Origin: Zygnema cylindricum
Taxonomy: Eukaryota > Streptophyta > Zygnematophyceae > Zygnematales > Zygnemataceae
Direction: 5' to 3'
Assembly: GCA_037447655.1 (NCBI GenBank)
Contig: JBBHKE010001737.1
Location: 93,572-143,550 of the forward strand
Length of the DNA: 49,979 nucleotides
Both the position numbers and the translations under genes were made by a program. The notes under the pieces are model-generated. The model searched no databases and had not been told where the DNA came from. It was given only the letters and a program-made list of their open reading frames with translations. This document shows, piece after piece, positions 21,720-33,526 of this stretch (positions are counted from its first letter, which is position 1; each line of letters begins with the position of its first letter).

Positions 21720-23400
21720 AATTGTTATCCGCTCAATTCGCAGCTCCCGCAGATCCAAGTAATTAAGGGCTGAGGGCTTGGCTCCCGAAGGAGGGAAGAC
21801 ATGAAGGATGCCAACACTAGCTGTAGTGGTTGCATACCAAAACGTGGTCAAGCTGGGAGGACAGATCACAAGATGAGGAGTAGTAGGGAGGATCGGCAAA
21901 ATAAGTCAAGTGGAAAGTTGGTTCGTCCTCCAATCCTCGAAGATGGCAAGGGGCAACATTGATTTGGTTCTCTTTAATTCTCCGGCCATCTTCCCCCTCG
22001 AAAGTAAAGACACCCTTATTAGAAATTTCGACCACTTTTAAGATTACCCAACGGGCAGCAATATCTAACGTATCCTTTTTCTGTTGCATCCTGAATACAA
22101 AGTCCGGGGGCGTAAACCGTCGCTGTTTGGGCAAATAATTCCCGCTCCGTCGTTCGGAATACCACAACTGATTGCGATGTTGAGCTGACTGCAAATTTCC
22201 CATGGCAAGGGGTATCTCGCGGTGGAACACTTTAGCTATTTCAGAGATCATTTTTTCGACAGTCACCTGGTCATCCATTTCTTGAAGAACCACCGCATGG
22301 GCCGAGGCAGCTCCGGAGAGGATGGGATGTCGTCTAAACAGGATGAAGTAAAGGCTGTAGGAGTGTTGGAAAGCTTGTCGACTAAACCTGTATCCCATGG
22401 CAATCCAAGGAACCCATCGGTCCCACTCCCTTAGATCTTCTTCGACCACAAATTTCTGCTATTACCGCTTCACTGTTTGGATGCACTTTTCGGCCAGTCC
22501 GTCTGCTTGTGGGTGGTCCCGATTGGTTAGCTGATGATTGATGAGGCATTTCTCCAACAAGTTGGAAAATTCTTCGTCAAATTGAGAGCCTTAGTCAGTC
22601 AAAACCTCTGCGGTGCTCCGAATTGAGACAACACTCTCTGCAAAAAGGCATCTGCAATAGACTTGGATTCCTTTCGGGGCAAAACCACCAACTCTATCCA
22701 TTTGGAAAAATGTTTGATCATGACAAGCACAAAGCCATTGCCCTGTCGGCTGGTAGGCAGAGTCCCTAAGAGATCTAGAGACCATCGATAAAACATTTAT
22801 TGAATGGGCAAAGAATGCAGCACGGTTCCGCCCTTTTTGTCGAAAGCTCCTTTTACTCGGTCGCAGGAGGTACAAGTCTGTACAATTCGGTTAACCTGTG
22901 CCCGCAACCCATGCCACCAATAGGATCTAATGACCAGTGAAGTGGTCCGTTTCTGCCCGAAATGTCCACATTGCTGATGGAGACGGGTAATCAAAGTTTC
23001 TCGATCGGAGGGAGGAGGAACTACTTTCCTTGTCCGGTCCGCCCATTTCCGGAGGAGGATACCTTTGTCCCAGTCATACGCGGCCATACGGGTTTGAACC
23101 AGGACAATTAAACTCCAGACAAATGTGGAAGAGGCGATCCCTGCTGTATGGATTGCAGTGTGGAAGAGGCGATCCCTGCTGTATGGATTGCAAGGAGTCA
23201 TGATCATTCCAGATATCCTTCCGCCCGACTCCTATGGGTGCCTGTCCCTCAATGTCGGCTGAAAATGTGGACAGTTCCCCCTCAAATGGCGGAAGCCAAA
23301 TAATAGCCGAGGAGGCCCTGATTGATCCTAAACTGATCTCCGAATTCTCATCGTGTCTGGCTCCGGTAGAATCCAAGGTGGAGGGGTCGGGGTTTCGGTT
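21720..23400 (-). pseudogene. G3 DDE integrase with PHD-like tail
   Basis: Minus strand. HHCC domain: HQQCGHFGQKRTTS and CTSCDRV (about 22990-22860). Core: WSLDLLGTLPTSRQGN (first Asp), LTD-stop-GSQF (second Asp, near 22595) and HPQADGLAEKCIQ (Glu, near 22490), so all three catalytic residues are still readable. C-terminal domain: DTLDIAARWVILKVVEIS, then the finger DPPYYSSSCDLSSQ, HVLVCN, stop, CWHPSCLPSF. The finger is more eroded than in G1 and G4. A short direct duplication lies near 23110-23190 (TGTGGAAGAGGCGATCCCTGCTGTATGG twice). Confidence 0.88.
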
Positions 23401-24962
23401 GAGGCAGTCGACATTTCGATAGATTTCTCTTGCCTTGTGGATAATATTGAAATCAAATTCCAACAAGATAAGAACCCATCTGGTGAGTTTGTCGGTTAAT
23501 TTGCTATTTTCTATGATCCATTTCAGAGGCTGATGGTCCGTGATTAAAGTGAAATAGATCCCGTATAAATATGGCTTGAAATGCTACATCGCCCAAACTG
23601 CGATCTGGAGCACCCCATGGTAATTGCTCTAATTTCCATTGGCTCGGTTATTGCTCCGACTAGCAAAAGCCGCTACATACCCTGCTCCGACATCATCCAC
23701 CTGAGCTAAAACGGCCCCCATCCAAACCTGCTCCAATCAATGTAAAGGAGGAAAGGTCTTTGGTGATTCGGCATTCGGGGCACAGGGTGCTGCTTGAGTG
23801 AGTCCTTCAAAAATTGGAAGGAGATATGCCGCTCGGTGGCCCACTGCCATTCTTAGTCTTTTCGCAACAACTGATTCAGAGGTTTTGCGTGACTACTGAA
23901 CTCGGGAATGAACCTCCTGTAATAATTAGCCAGACCAAGAAAGGTGCGTAGAGCTGATATATCTTGAGGTGGGGGAAGAGCGTCCACATCGGCCACCTTG
24001 ACCATATGGGGACCCACTGTCCCGGGGGTTACTTCATGTCCAAGGTAAATAATTTTCTGAACACCGAAAATACCTTTACGAGGGTTGTATTTCAAACCTG
24101 CTGCTTGAAGTGCTCGGAGGACCATCTGGATATGCTCCAGGTGTTCTTCAAAAGTCTAGGAGAAAATAAGTACATCATCAATATAGCACCTAGCACAATC
24201 AATTCCTCGGAGGGCTTTGTTCATCGCCCTTTGGAATTTTGCCAATGCATTCTTCAACCTGAAGAGCATGTACATCCACTCGTATAACCAGGAACCTGCC
24301 CAAAATGTCGTTCTCTCCCGGTGCTTCCGTTCCATGGCAATTTGGTGAAACCCGTTCTTCATATTAAGGGTACTGTAGATGGTGGCCCCCGAAAGAGAGT
24401 CGAAAATCTCTTCCGAGGTTGGCATTGGATACCGGTCCGGAATAGTAGCCGCATTGAGCATGCGGTAATCCCCACACATCCGGAAATCTACTATTTTCCC
24501 GGAGGCATCCTTCTTTGGAGGGAGAACTGTTGGGGAAGCAAACCCATGGAGTTCGGTGCTTTCCTGAACCAACCGAACTGCTACCAAGGTCTAAACTCTG
24601 GCGGTGATAAACTCTTTTTCCTTAAAACTGAGGGGATATTGCTTTTGCCAAACAGTGGCCGTCTCGTCTATCACGTCAATTCGGAAAGGAGTTCCTTGGT
24701 AAATGCCGACATCTATTTCTAACCAGGTGAATACATGTTTGTTTCTTGCTAACAGCTCCGATAACTGAGCCTTTTGTTGAGGATCCAAATGCTCCTCAAT
24801 GACCAATCCATTTTCCCTGGCTCCACCGCTGCCCATGCTTCCGAGGGTCGGCCCCTTCTAGAAATATCAAATTCGGATCCTACCTGTGGGTCTACTTTTT
24901 CACTTCCGGCCAAGACCCTACTGTTGACAACTTCCGCTAAGTTGTTCCCTTCTGAGCAACTG
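23401..24962 (-). pseudogene. G3 reverse transcriptase and RNase H
   Basis: Minus strand. A pre-RT block LDPQQKAQLSELLARNKHVFTW and FRIDVIDETATVW leads to PLSFKEKEFITA, VDFRMCGDYRMLNAATIPDRYPMP, MKNGFHQIAM and the active site CYIDDVLIFS (YIDD at about 24174-24185). The thumb reads KYNPRKGIFGVQKIIYLGHEV. RNase H runs to about 23400, with YASRSNN, YGIYFTLITDHQPLKW-type sequence and the closing Asp in REIYRNVDCLNRN. Upstream, the protein should continue from the methyltransferase, from which G4 now separates it. Confidence 0.9.
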
Positions 24963-25037
24963 CCCCCCCCCCACTCCAGGGACCCTCAGTTGGGAGGTTT
25001 GAATTTTTCTTCTCTCTCTCCCCCCCTCAAGCTGCAA
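24963..25037 (-). promoter_or_regulatory. Twin G-run purine segment between methyltransferase and RT (G3)
   Basis: Minus strand: CTTTGCAGCTTGAGGGGGGGAGAGAGAAG then a second G-run near 24972-24963. G4 is inserted within ten bases of the first run. Confidence 0.4.
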
Positions 25038-25041
25038 AGTT
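25038..25041 (+). repeat. G4 target-site duplication, left copy (AGTT)
   Basis: AGTT directly before TGTCAAGC. The same AGTT follows the G4 right end at 35279-35282. The uninterrupted site is visible in G1 (10940-10946, minus strand GCAAAGTTGTCTGC). Confidence 0.85.
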
Positions 25042-26210
25042 TGTCAAGCTCATATGCTTTTCAGGCACACCTTTATATCACCAAGGATTTCCCGGCCTTT
25101 TTACCCTATACGGACTACAAATTACGGAGGAGGGAGTGCACCTAGACGGACGAGAATCTTGTATTTCCTAAACTGAGCGGAACACACTTTATTTGGCGCC
25201 AAACGAAGGCCGAACGACAAAGTTCTACCGTCTCTAAGATTGCAATTCCGTTACATGGAACTATTTACCACCAGCCCTAGTGGGGGGTACATTGTGGATT
25301 GTCACGAAACTTTCCCGATTTGCATTTAGATTATGCTGGTAGCCGTCAGTAAAGATTTAGTTCAGCCTCAGTTGACATTTTGTCCATTAATTACGATAGG
25401 TCAAAGTCTGGCAAATTAGTGTCATTTTTAGGATTTTGTCATATAATTGTGGACCGAATAAGTACTTCCGGCCGCGGATCTAGCTGCAGTCCGGAGCAAA
25501 ACTTTTGCCCCAAGTGTAGTACAGATTTATTTTTCTTGTGTCAGTTCAATTACTTTTGCTTGCCGCTTATTGGTTAATAGCATGGCTTTCACTTTCGGAC
25601 TTGCAATTTGACAAACTTTGATGTATAAGGCACTTGGGGTCGAAGGAGACAGGTTGATTTTTCAGTACTGTTTCCTGTGAAAACCCTTAGAAATTCCAAC
25701 AAACCTTCTTTTGGAGAATCTTGGTGTTCTTTCGACTCTATTGCCATCTTGGTTTTGGATCTGTCTTTTGTGGAAATCACAGTCTAGGCGGGTAGTTGGC
25801 ACTATCTTCGTTTTTGGGTGATTTTGGACTTTTTTCTGTTTGGAACCGAGAGGAGTTTAGTCGGTTCCGAGCTACCGAAACTGAAGGTTGCTAGAGTACC
25901 ATTCCTTTTTGACTATACTATCGGGAGAGGGGTCGCCTTTTTCTCATTTTCATCGTTGATTGCTAGGGTATGTTGAGGTCATTTCGCTACATTTCACATT
26001 TTATATCTTTTATTCTCTTTTCTGAAGGCAAGGTGATATTGTTAAATCTGGAAAGCCAATTATATTTATCAATATATATATATCTACTTGGTAGTGCATT
26101 TGTGTCTTCATCTGGAGTTCTCTTTGCTATGGTGTTACTTTTCAAGAGTAAGCTGAAAACCCCCTAGATAAGGACAACGGGTTTTGAGGGAACAAATGCG
26201 ATAGACTTCA
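25042..26210 (+). repeat. G4 repeat A1 (left end)
   Basis: Starts TGTCAAGCTCATATGC and is homologous over its length to A2 at 33812-34993 (shared: CCAAGGATTTCC, TACCCTATACGGACTACAAA, CTGCAGTCCGGAGCAAAAC-type blocks). Directly after it the sequence runs into the gag leader, with no B repeat on this side. Confidence 0.9.
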
Positions 26211-26349
26211 CGTCGACAAAGTAGAGTACTAAATAAGCAACCTTGTTTGCTCGGATTAGAGGGGATAAGAGCTTGAACTTTGGAAGCTCTCTTTTTGGAA
26301 GTGAGCTCTAGTGATATTCCATATTTTATCTCTCGTTCCCTTTGTCATC

Positions 26350-28500
26350 ATGGTGGGAGGAGAGGCTCCGGATAAGGGATCTGGAGAGCAGGGTCGACAG
26401 CAGAGGGTTGTATTGGACAAACAGTCCCAAAGGTCTGAGGAGTCTGACCCATGGAGATAATCTTTGATTCTCTGGCCGAAAGACCGGCTGGTGCTTCTTC
26501 TCCTCCTCCTCCTCCCCGTCTGACTCCCGAACACTACCCCTCCTTGGCGGAGGCCGCTAGGGTCTATGCTGAGGAACGGAGAGACTTCGAGCTCAGGCCC
26601 AAAAAAGGAACCAGGTCTCCCAGGGCCCGGCCAAAGCGTCACGCGCAGAGGGAGCCCCATGTGGGTCCTCTTCCGGAGGTCGCGCTTCACACCCAATCTA
26701 AAATTCCGCGGGCCGCGATCCAGATTGACCCCGCGTTTTTGACGGATCTGCGTTGCCCAGGCCGTAAGGAACTCCTTGCCCTTCACGACCTCCATGAGCT
26801 CAAGGTGAAGAAGGAGTTGGTACAGAGAGTGGCTCGGACAGATCGAGTCAGAGTGGTTAGACCCATGGGAGGGGTGGTGGAGATTTTGAGCAGTTCTTCG
26901 GAGAGCAGCACTTCACAGTCAGTGCAGGACCAGTCCTAGAGAGTCCCCTATTTTCGTCCTCCCCCATCTTCCTCTCAGGACACCGCAGCCAGTAGACCCA
27001 CCCGGGAAGGTACCACTTCTCAGCCTTGTAGAGGAGAAGGGGGTATCATGAGAGGCGCACCAGATCCGATGAGGGGAAAGAGGTTCGACCACCGTGACAG
27101 CAAAGGGAGATTTGCACCTTTCCCGAAGGAGGAGAAGTCCCCGACTGCTATTTCACCCTCCACCGAGAGACCTGCTCCCAACACCACTCGTGTCCGCCCC
27201 ACTGAAGGGCTGTGGAGATCCAGACCCACCGATCTTGAGGTCCCGGGTACGAGACCAGAAGATTTGTTCAAGGGATGGTGGCGGACCAGACCTAATGATC
27301 CCGAAATCCTTGGAATCAGATAGCGGATCTTACCAAAGTAGTGGTAAAAGCCAACGAGCTAATGGAGGTTCTGAAATCCTAAGGACAGGCTACGGCGAGG
27401 GCCGGACCCGTGACTGTAGATTGGGAGGCCTTAGAGGAAGAGAGGCGAAAGGCATGGGAACAGGAATTGACACTCATTAGGGAAGCCCAGCGTAGGACAA
27501 GTGGGATTCTTAGCGGGAAGATATCTCCTACCTCAAAGATACGGCCGCATTCAGAAGCTCCAGCAACGGGGACTTCTCCTCTCGCCAGTACTCAGCCTGA
27601 AATGCCTTCTTCGGAGATAAGCTAAGAGCCTCTCCTTTCGGGGAAAGGGGAGGAAAACACAGGACCTAATGTAGAGGGTTTGGGTGCAGATCTACCTTCA
27701 GGAAACGCTTTGGCTCTTCGGGGAGAGACTACCTTTGTCTCGGTGGAGTTGTCTACTGTTGTGGAGGCTTTAGTGAAGTTACCATCTCATGAAAGGATTC
27801 ACATCCCCTTGAGGGCTCCGACACCTCCTCTCACTTCTCCCGGAAAATCCTCGGAGCCCCCATCTTGTGCTACTCCACCTCATTCCTCTCACTCCCCGGA
27901 ATACACCACAGGACCCCAGGACTGTCCAGATCCTTTTCCTTCGCCATCCATTTCTTCTACTGCAGCTGTTCGTGGGTAGCTTAGTCCGCCAATGTTGCCC
28001 TACAAATACGACGTACCGGCCTATTCACCTCCTCACCGACGCTCTCCTTCCTCCAGCTCCGCAACTTTCCCTCCAGACACCTCTAGGAGGCGAACCAGGA
28101 GACAGACACCTTTTCCCGCAAGGGCTCCGACGTCTCCTTCTAAATCCCCTTTTCCGTCTCCACCACCAGCCATTCCACAAAAGCCTGGGAACAAGCCGCG
28201 CCTCCACATCCTATTGGTGGCAACCGTTCTCCCGGATCCACAATATTCTGCTCGATATAGAGGAGTAGTGGGGGACATCCTACCTCGAACAATCTTTTCC
28301 AGCGCTGGTACTTCCTCATTCGGAGGGGGATCCACACCACCAAGGGCCGCACATTCTAGCATAGAAGGACCCGGTTCCGATCCCGAAGAAAAGGATACAA
28401 GAGTCATCTCGCACACTGATTTTGTCAGCCCCACTGGGCCTTCCTCTTCCCATTTCACCAACTCTAATAGGAAGAAAAGAAAATGGGGGATATTCAGATT
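26350..28500 (+). pseudogene. G4 gag, N-terminal and proline/serine-rich part
   Basis: Proposed start ATG 26350 (MVGGEAPDKGSG), which matches MMGGGEAQDRG in G3 (41540) and MGGEA in G2 (45069). TAA after DPWR and a frame change lead into LTPEHYPSLAEAARVYAEE, HDLHELKVKKELVQRVARTD and VEILSSSSESSTSQS (26451-26939). A basic region with repeats of R-x-R-P-x-D-x-E (27210-27320) follows, then EALEEERRKAWEQELTLIREAQ and a long Pro/Ser/Arg-rich stretch (27700-28300). I do not recognise a known domain in this N-terminal half. Confidence 0.75.
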
Positions 28501-30190
28501 TTTACTGGAGATAGCTCGGGGATTGCATTCTCCGATTTTGAGTTGTTGTGGAAATCGTTCATTCAATCTAAGATAACAAGTACCGGGGGGGAGCCATTCC
28601 GGATGACTTTGAAACCACCCTCCTTCCCATAATGGTCAACTACCTGTCTAGAGGGGCGTTGGCAGATTACAAGGAGCGTCAACCTCTTTTGATGGCTCCT
28701 AACATTAAAATCTCGCTATCCAGCATTTGATGTCGTTGTTTTGCAAGTGGAGGCTGACTTGGCCGCGGCTGCGGCGACCCTTGTGACTGCTACCTTTACA
28801 CAAGGCATGAAACTAAAAGCGCAAGGAAGTGCCTATGTTAACCAGCTGCAGGCGATCCAAGAAGCCCAGGCAGCAACTCGCATGGTGGCCAACCCAAACC
28901 CTTGTACCACCCTGCTGAATATCTGGAGACTCTTCTACACAAAGAGGAACGAGTCCTCCATCAAAGAATTCACGGAATTTCGATGTTTGAAGAACGAGAC
29001 TCCCCAGGCTCTTTTTAACGGACTCTCGAGTATCTGTCAAAAGACAAAGCTGTCCACGATTGATCTTCCGGCAATGGCCACAAAATATTTCATCGCCGTC
29101 CGTAATTCTTTCGAGCCGACAGGGCAGCCTGTATTGGAGAATTAGATCGCCGGACAGGCAATTCAGGACATTAATCCATTAGCCATGGATATTTCTCTGG
29201 TGGCCATGAAGTTGTATGACCACTTCGTCCATAGTGAGGCAAGGGGGAAGGCCGTGACCGGCAAGGCCCGAGCAAATTTGGCATGATTCGCCGGGGAGAC
29301 CTCTTTGAATGAGGAGGAACAAGGTAAACTTCAAGCTCTTCGAAATCTTAAAGGGAAGCAAGTGGCTGACAGCAAGTCCAAGCCAGCTATGGGAGCAGAT
29401 GAGCGGGTATTTTTGTATAATTGCCTAAATTGTCAGCAACCTAATCATGGGAAGAAGCATTGCACCAGAAAACATAAACCGGAGCTAGCTTTGAAACTTA
29501 AAAAATGGGAGAAAGAACGAGCAGAAATAACCTTGAAACAGCAAGAAAGGTTCAAAGGGGGAAGGGGAGAGGACAAGACACGCGTAACCAAAGAAACTTA
29601 CCGTCCAACTCCACGGAGCGAAACCTCTAAGATGTCCCAATCTCAATTGCGGCAAATCAAACTTCCAAAGTTTGATGACCCCCAAATCACCAAAGAAATC
29701 CAGAGTAAATATACTACCGAGGGCGCCAAGTGCAAAGCTTGTGGATTTCTGGGGCATAAGGAAGGGCAATGTTTCCGGAAGAAAGGAATACCGAAGGAAA
29801 TGATGCAGTTTGCTTTGTTCACTAGGGAATGGGAAACCACCGTTAACCCTCTACCCCTCCAACTCCTTTACCCGTGGGGGCGCCAACTTATTCTAACACC
29901 GGCAAGACCTGAGCGAGTTCCGATTGCTCCGGCAAAGTTTACGCCGGAAATCATTATACAGCAACAAAGTCAGCAGCTGGCCGCAATGGCTGCAGAGTTA
30001 GCTGCCCACCGCTTAGAATCTTCTTCCTGGCCTCCACCTCTAACACCAACCCAACGACTCTAAAAGCAGAGACACGAATTGCTACAGAAGCTCGCAAAGC
30101 TTGAGCTTCAAAGCATAGAGGGTGCTAATGATGACAACTTATTGGGCTGGGATTTGGAACCTCCAAATGCCCACCATGCCCGAAGCTTTC
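28480..30190 (+). pseudogene. G4 gag: capsid and two CCHC zinc knuckles
   Basis: Capsid: MGDIQIFTGDSSGIAFSDFELLW-type start near 28484 (frame change), VEADLAAAAATLVTATFTQGM, YVNQLQAIQEAQAA, TKRNESSIKEFTEFRCLKNE and FNGLSSICQKTKL (28741-29145), with TAG at 29143-29145 inside the domain. Knuckle 1 CLNCQQPNHGKKHC (29422-29463) and knuckle 2 CKACGFLGHKEGQC (29731-29772) are both intact C-x2-C-x4-H-x4-C. A conserved tail MQFALFTREWETTVNPLPLQ, LLYPWGR and a coiled-coil-like stretch follow to HHARSF, where the protease region should begin but is missing. Confidence 0.88.
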
Positions 30191-30271
30191 CGTCTTAGCT
30201 TGAGGGGGGGAGAGAGAGAAGAAAAACCAAAATTCACATTTTACAGCCGCAGGTTTTCCTATTGGGGGGGG
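30183..30271 (+). other. G4 deletion junction and twin G-run
   Basis: Sequence matching the gag-protease linker (HHARSF; NHAQTF in G3) switches at about 30190-30197 to AGCTTGAGGGGGGG, the purine segment that in G1 and G3 lies behind the methyltransferase. About 2.4-2.7 kb of G3-type sequence (linker, protease, DNMT) is absent. The second G-run is at 30264-30271. Confidence 0.8.
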
Positions 30272-31960
30272 ACAACGGCTCAAATTGCGACAGCTTAGCG
30301 GAAGTTGTCAGCAACTGTGTCCTAGCCGGAGAGGTAGGGGTAGATCCACCGGTGGGGTTGGAATTTGACATTAACCTTTGGGGTAGACCGCCAAAAGCTT
30401 GGGCCGCCGTTGAGCCGAGGAAAATGGATTAGACCCTGAGGGAGCAGTTAGACCCTCAGCAAAAGGCGCGACTCTCGGAGCTGTTGGCCGAAAAGAAACA
30501 CGTGTTATCATGGTCAAAAAAAGATGTCCGAATTTACAAAGGAAAACCTTTCCGAATCCATTTGACCGACGAGACGGCTACTGTCTGGGAGAAGGAGTAT
30601 CCTCTCAGTTTCAAGGAAAAGGAATTCATCACGGCTAAAGTCTAGACTTTGGTGGAAGCCGGATTGGTTCAAGAAAGTACAAGACTTCATGGGTTCGCTT
30701 CCCCAACAGTCCTCCCTCCCAAAAAGGACTCGTCCGGGAAAACTGTAGATTTCAGGATGTGTGGAGACTATCGCATGCTGAACACGGCTACCATCTCTGA
30801 TCGGTATCCGATGCCTACTTCGGAAGAGATATTCGACTCTCTTGCAGGCGCTACTATATATTCCAGTGTGGACATGAAAAATGGTTTCCACCAGATTGCA
30901 ATGGAACCAAAGCACCGGGAGAGGACTGCATTTTGGGTGGGTTCCAGACTTTATGAATGGATTTACATGCCTTTCGGGATTAAAAATGCACCAGCAAAAT
31001 TCCGACGGGCAATGGACGAAGCGCTCCGACGGATCGATTGTGCCCGGTGCTATATTGATGACGTTATTATATTCTCAAAGATTTTTGATGAACACCTGGA
31101 GCATATCCAAATCATTCTCCAGGCACTCTAAGCACCGGGCTTGAAATGTCACCCAGGCAAAGGCATTTTTGGGGTGCAGAAAATCATTTACCTCGGACAT
31201 GAGGTGACTCCTGGGACTTTGGGTCCCCACATGGTCAAGGTGGCAGCCCTTGACGCTCTTCCCCCACCACAAACATCTCGGCCCTTCGCACTTTTGTGGG
31301 TCTGGCCAATTACTATCGGTGGTTCACCCCAAAATTTAGTAATCACGCCCAGCCCCTTAACCAGCTATTGCGGAAGGACGAAGAGTGGCACTGGGCGGAA
31401 GAACAGCAAATCTCCTTCCTGTTCTTGAAAGATGCTTTGAAGCAGCACCCCGTGCTCCGGATGCCTGATCACCAAAGACCTTTCCTCCTTTATACTGATT
31501 GGAGCAAGTTTGGATTAGGGGCGGTTTTAGCTCAAGTTGATTATACCGTAGCTGAATATGTGGTGGCCTACGCTAGCCGGAGCAACAATAGAGCAGAAGG
31601 GAATTATAGCAGTTACCACGAAGAGTTACTCGCAGTGGTTTGGGCCATCCAGCATTTCCGGCCTTATTTGAACGAAGTCCATTTCACCGTGATTACTAAT
31701 TTCCAGCCCTTAAAATGGATCATCGAAAATAGTAAGTTGATCGGCAAACTCGCCAGATGGGTACTTATCCTGCAGGAATATGATTTCGACATTGTTCACA
31801 TGGCAGGGGAGATCCACGGGAATACCGACAAACTTAGCCGGAATCTTGATCCCTCCTTCATGGATTCACCGGGACTCGGCATGATGAGGACCCGGAGATC
31901 AGCGTGGGAATCATTCGAGCCTCCTCTGGTTTTATTTGGCTTCCCCAAGCTGGGGGGAAC
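30272..31960 (+). pseudogene. G4 reverse transcriptase and RNase H
   Basis: Pre-RT linker with LDPQQKARLSELLAEKKHV, then FRIHLTDETATVWEKEYP and, after TAG at 30643-30645, the RT ORF 30649-31131: VDFRMCGDYRMLNTATISDRY, MKNGFHQIAMEPKHRER, CYIDDVIIFS (YIDD at 31051-31062). Thumb KCHPGKGIFGVQKIIYLGHEV. RNase H 31440-31860: LLYTDWSKFGLGAVLAQ (Asp), YASRSNN, YHEELLAVVWAIQHF (Glu), HGNTDKLSRN (Asp). The main damage is a frameshift near 31290. Good motif retention suggests a younger copy than G2. Confidence 0.92.
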
Positions 31961-32039
31961 TGTCAACTTTCTCTGCCGATCTGGAGGTGCAGGCTCCTAT
32001 AGGAGCCAGACAGAATGACATCTGGAACGACTCCGACGT

Positions 32040-33476
32040 TCTTTAATCCATCCACCAGAGGTCACATCTTCCCCACTTGACTGGAGTTCCGTTATCTTGG
32101 GTGCAGACCCGGATGGTTTTTGTATGATTGGGACAGAGGTGTTCTCCTTCAGAAATGGTCAGACGGCACAGGGAAAGTGGTTCCTCCCCCCTCTGACCGA
32201 GAAACTCTGATTTCCAATCTCCATCGGCAATATGGACACTTCGGGCAAAAGCAGACCACTTCCCTAGTTACGGGCTCTTATTGGTGATAGGTTGCGGACC
32301 AAAGTCAACCGAATTGTGCAAACTTGCTCCTCATGCGATCGAGTTAAGGCAGCTTTTGACAAGAAGGGCGAGAATGAGCTTCATTCACTTCTTATCCGAG
32401 GGATGTTTTATCGGTGGTCTTTGGATCTTTTGGGACCTCTTCCGACTAGCAGGCGGGAAAACCGCTTTGTGCTGGTCATGATAGAACATTTTTCAAAATG
32501 GATTGAGTTGGTGGTTTTGCCCCGGAAGGAGTCTAAGGCAATTGCAGATGCCTTTTTGCAAAGACTTATGTCCCAATTTGGAGCTCCTGCGGAAGTTCTA
32601 ACCGTCGAAGGCTCCGAATTTGCCGGAGAATTTTCCAACCTCTTGGAAAAATGCTTCGTCGACCATCAGTTGACCAGTCGTGACCACCATCAAGCCGACT
32701 GTTTGGCTAAAAGGTGCGTACAGACAGTGAAGCGGTCACTACGAAAATATGTCGTGGAAGAAGATTTGGGGGAGTGGGACAGAAAAGTTCCTTGGATTTC
32801 TATGGGTTACCGATTTAGCAGGTAGGCTTCTCTCCATTGCTATAGCCCATATTTCATTCTCTTTGGATGACATTCCATCATGCGCGGAGCTACATCGGCA
32901 GAAGCGATGGTCCTACCGGAGATGGATGACAAGGGGACAGTCGAGAAACTAATCGCCGACAGAGCCAAGGTATTCCACCGAGAGATGCCTCTAGCCATGG
33001 GGAATTTGCAGGCGGCTAAACACCGAGATCAATTGTGGTATTCTCAGCGCCGGAGTGGGAATTATGTGCCCCGGCAACGACGATTTATGCCGGGGGGCTT
33101 TGTATATCGAATGTAACAAAAGAAAGACACGCTGGATATTTTGGCCGAGAGAGTAATCTTGAAAGTGGTTGAAGTTTCCAACAAAGGGGTTCTTACATTG
33201 GAGGGGAAAGATGGTCGACGAATAAAAGAGAATCAGATCAATGTGTCCCCCTGCCATCTTCGGGGATTCGAAGATGAACCCAGTTTCCACTTAACTTACT
33301 TTGCCGATCCCCCCTCTTGTTCATCACCTTACAACCAGTCCTCCCAGCTTCTCAACTTATTGGTCTGCAATCAGTGTGGTCAGTGTTGGCATTCAGCCTG
33401 TATCCCCTCCTCTTGGGAGCCACACCCTCTACCCTCCAGCATCTGGTTATGTGGGAACTGCGAATGGAGCAGGTGA
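32040..33476 (+). pseudogene. G4 DDE integrase with C-terminal PHD finger
   Basis: HHCC zinc domain (HRQYGHFGQKQTTS, CSSCDRV; the second His/Cys pattern is partly mutated), core WSLDLLGPLPTSRREN with the first Asp. The second Asp is replaced (LTVEGSEF) and the Glu region reads ADCLAKRCVQ, so two of three catalytic residues are gone. C-terminal parts: MVLPEMDDKGTVEKLIADRAK (32880-33116), then VILKVVEVSNKGVLTLEGK and the PHD finger. Stops at 32823-32825 and 33114-33116. The tail ends at TGA, 33474-33476. Confidence 0.9.
33318..33464 (+). other. PHD finger of the G4 integrase tail
   Basis: In the 111-residue frame 33141-33476 the ligands are C60, [Y64 where G1 and G3 have Cys], C76, C79, H84, C87, C104 and C107, with W102 two residues before the last Cys pair. 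The spacing C-x2-C-x4-H-x2-C-x16-C-x2-C and the conserved Trp fit a PHD finger, a chromatin-reading zinc domain. Known chromoviral gypsy integrases carry a chromodomain here instead. Confidence 0.8.
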
Positions 33477-33510
33477 TTGTTTTTTTTTATATATATCTTA
33501 GTCACGATTG

Positions 33511-33526
33511 ACTAAGAGGGGGGGGA
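33511..33526 (+). promoter_or_regulatory. G4 polypurine tract
   Basis: ACTAAGAGGGGGGGGA directly before B1; the same motif stands in G1 and G3. Confidence 0.75.

Noticed and set aside
23110-23190. CRISPR-like or satellite array
   Set aside because: Only two adjacent copies of one unit inside the G3 integrase; a local duplication.
28033-28566. 177-residue minus-strand frame and similar long antisense frames
   Set aside because: They are shadows of the Pro/Ser/Arg-rich gag coding strand and have no conserved counterpart in G3.
30183-30200. G4 lacking protease/DNMT as a spliced retrocopy
   Set aside because: TTTGCAG before CTTGAGG looks like a splice acceptor, but the gag side shows no clean GT donor and extra bases remain at the joint. 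Deletion is simpler, though splicing is not excluded.
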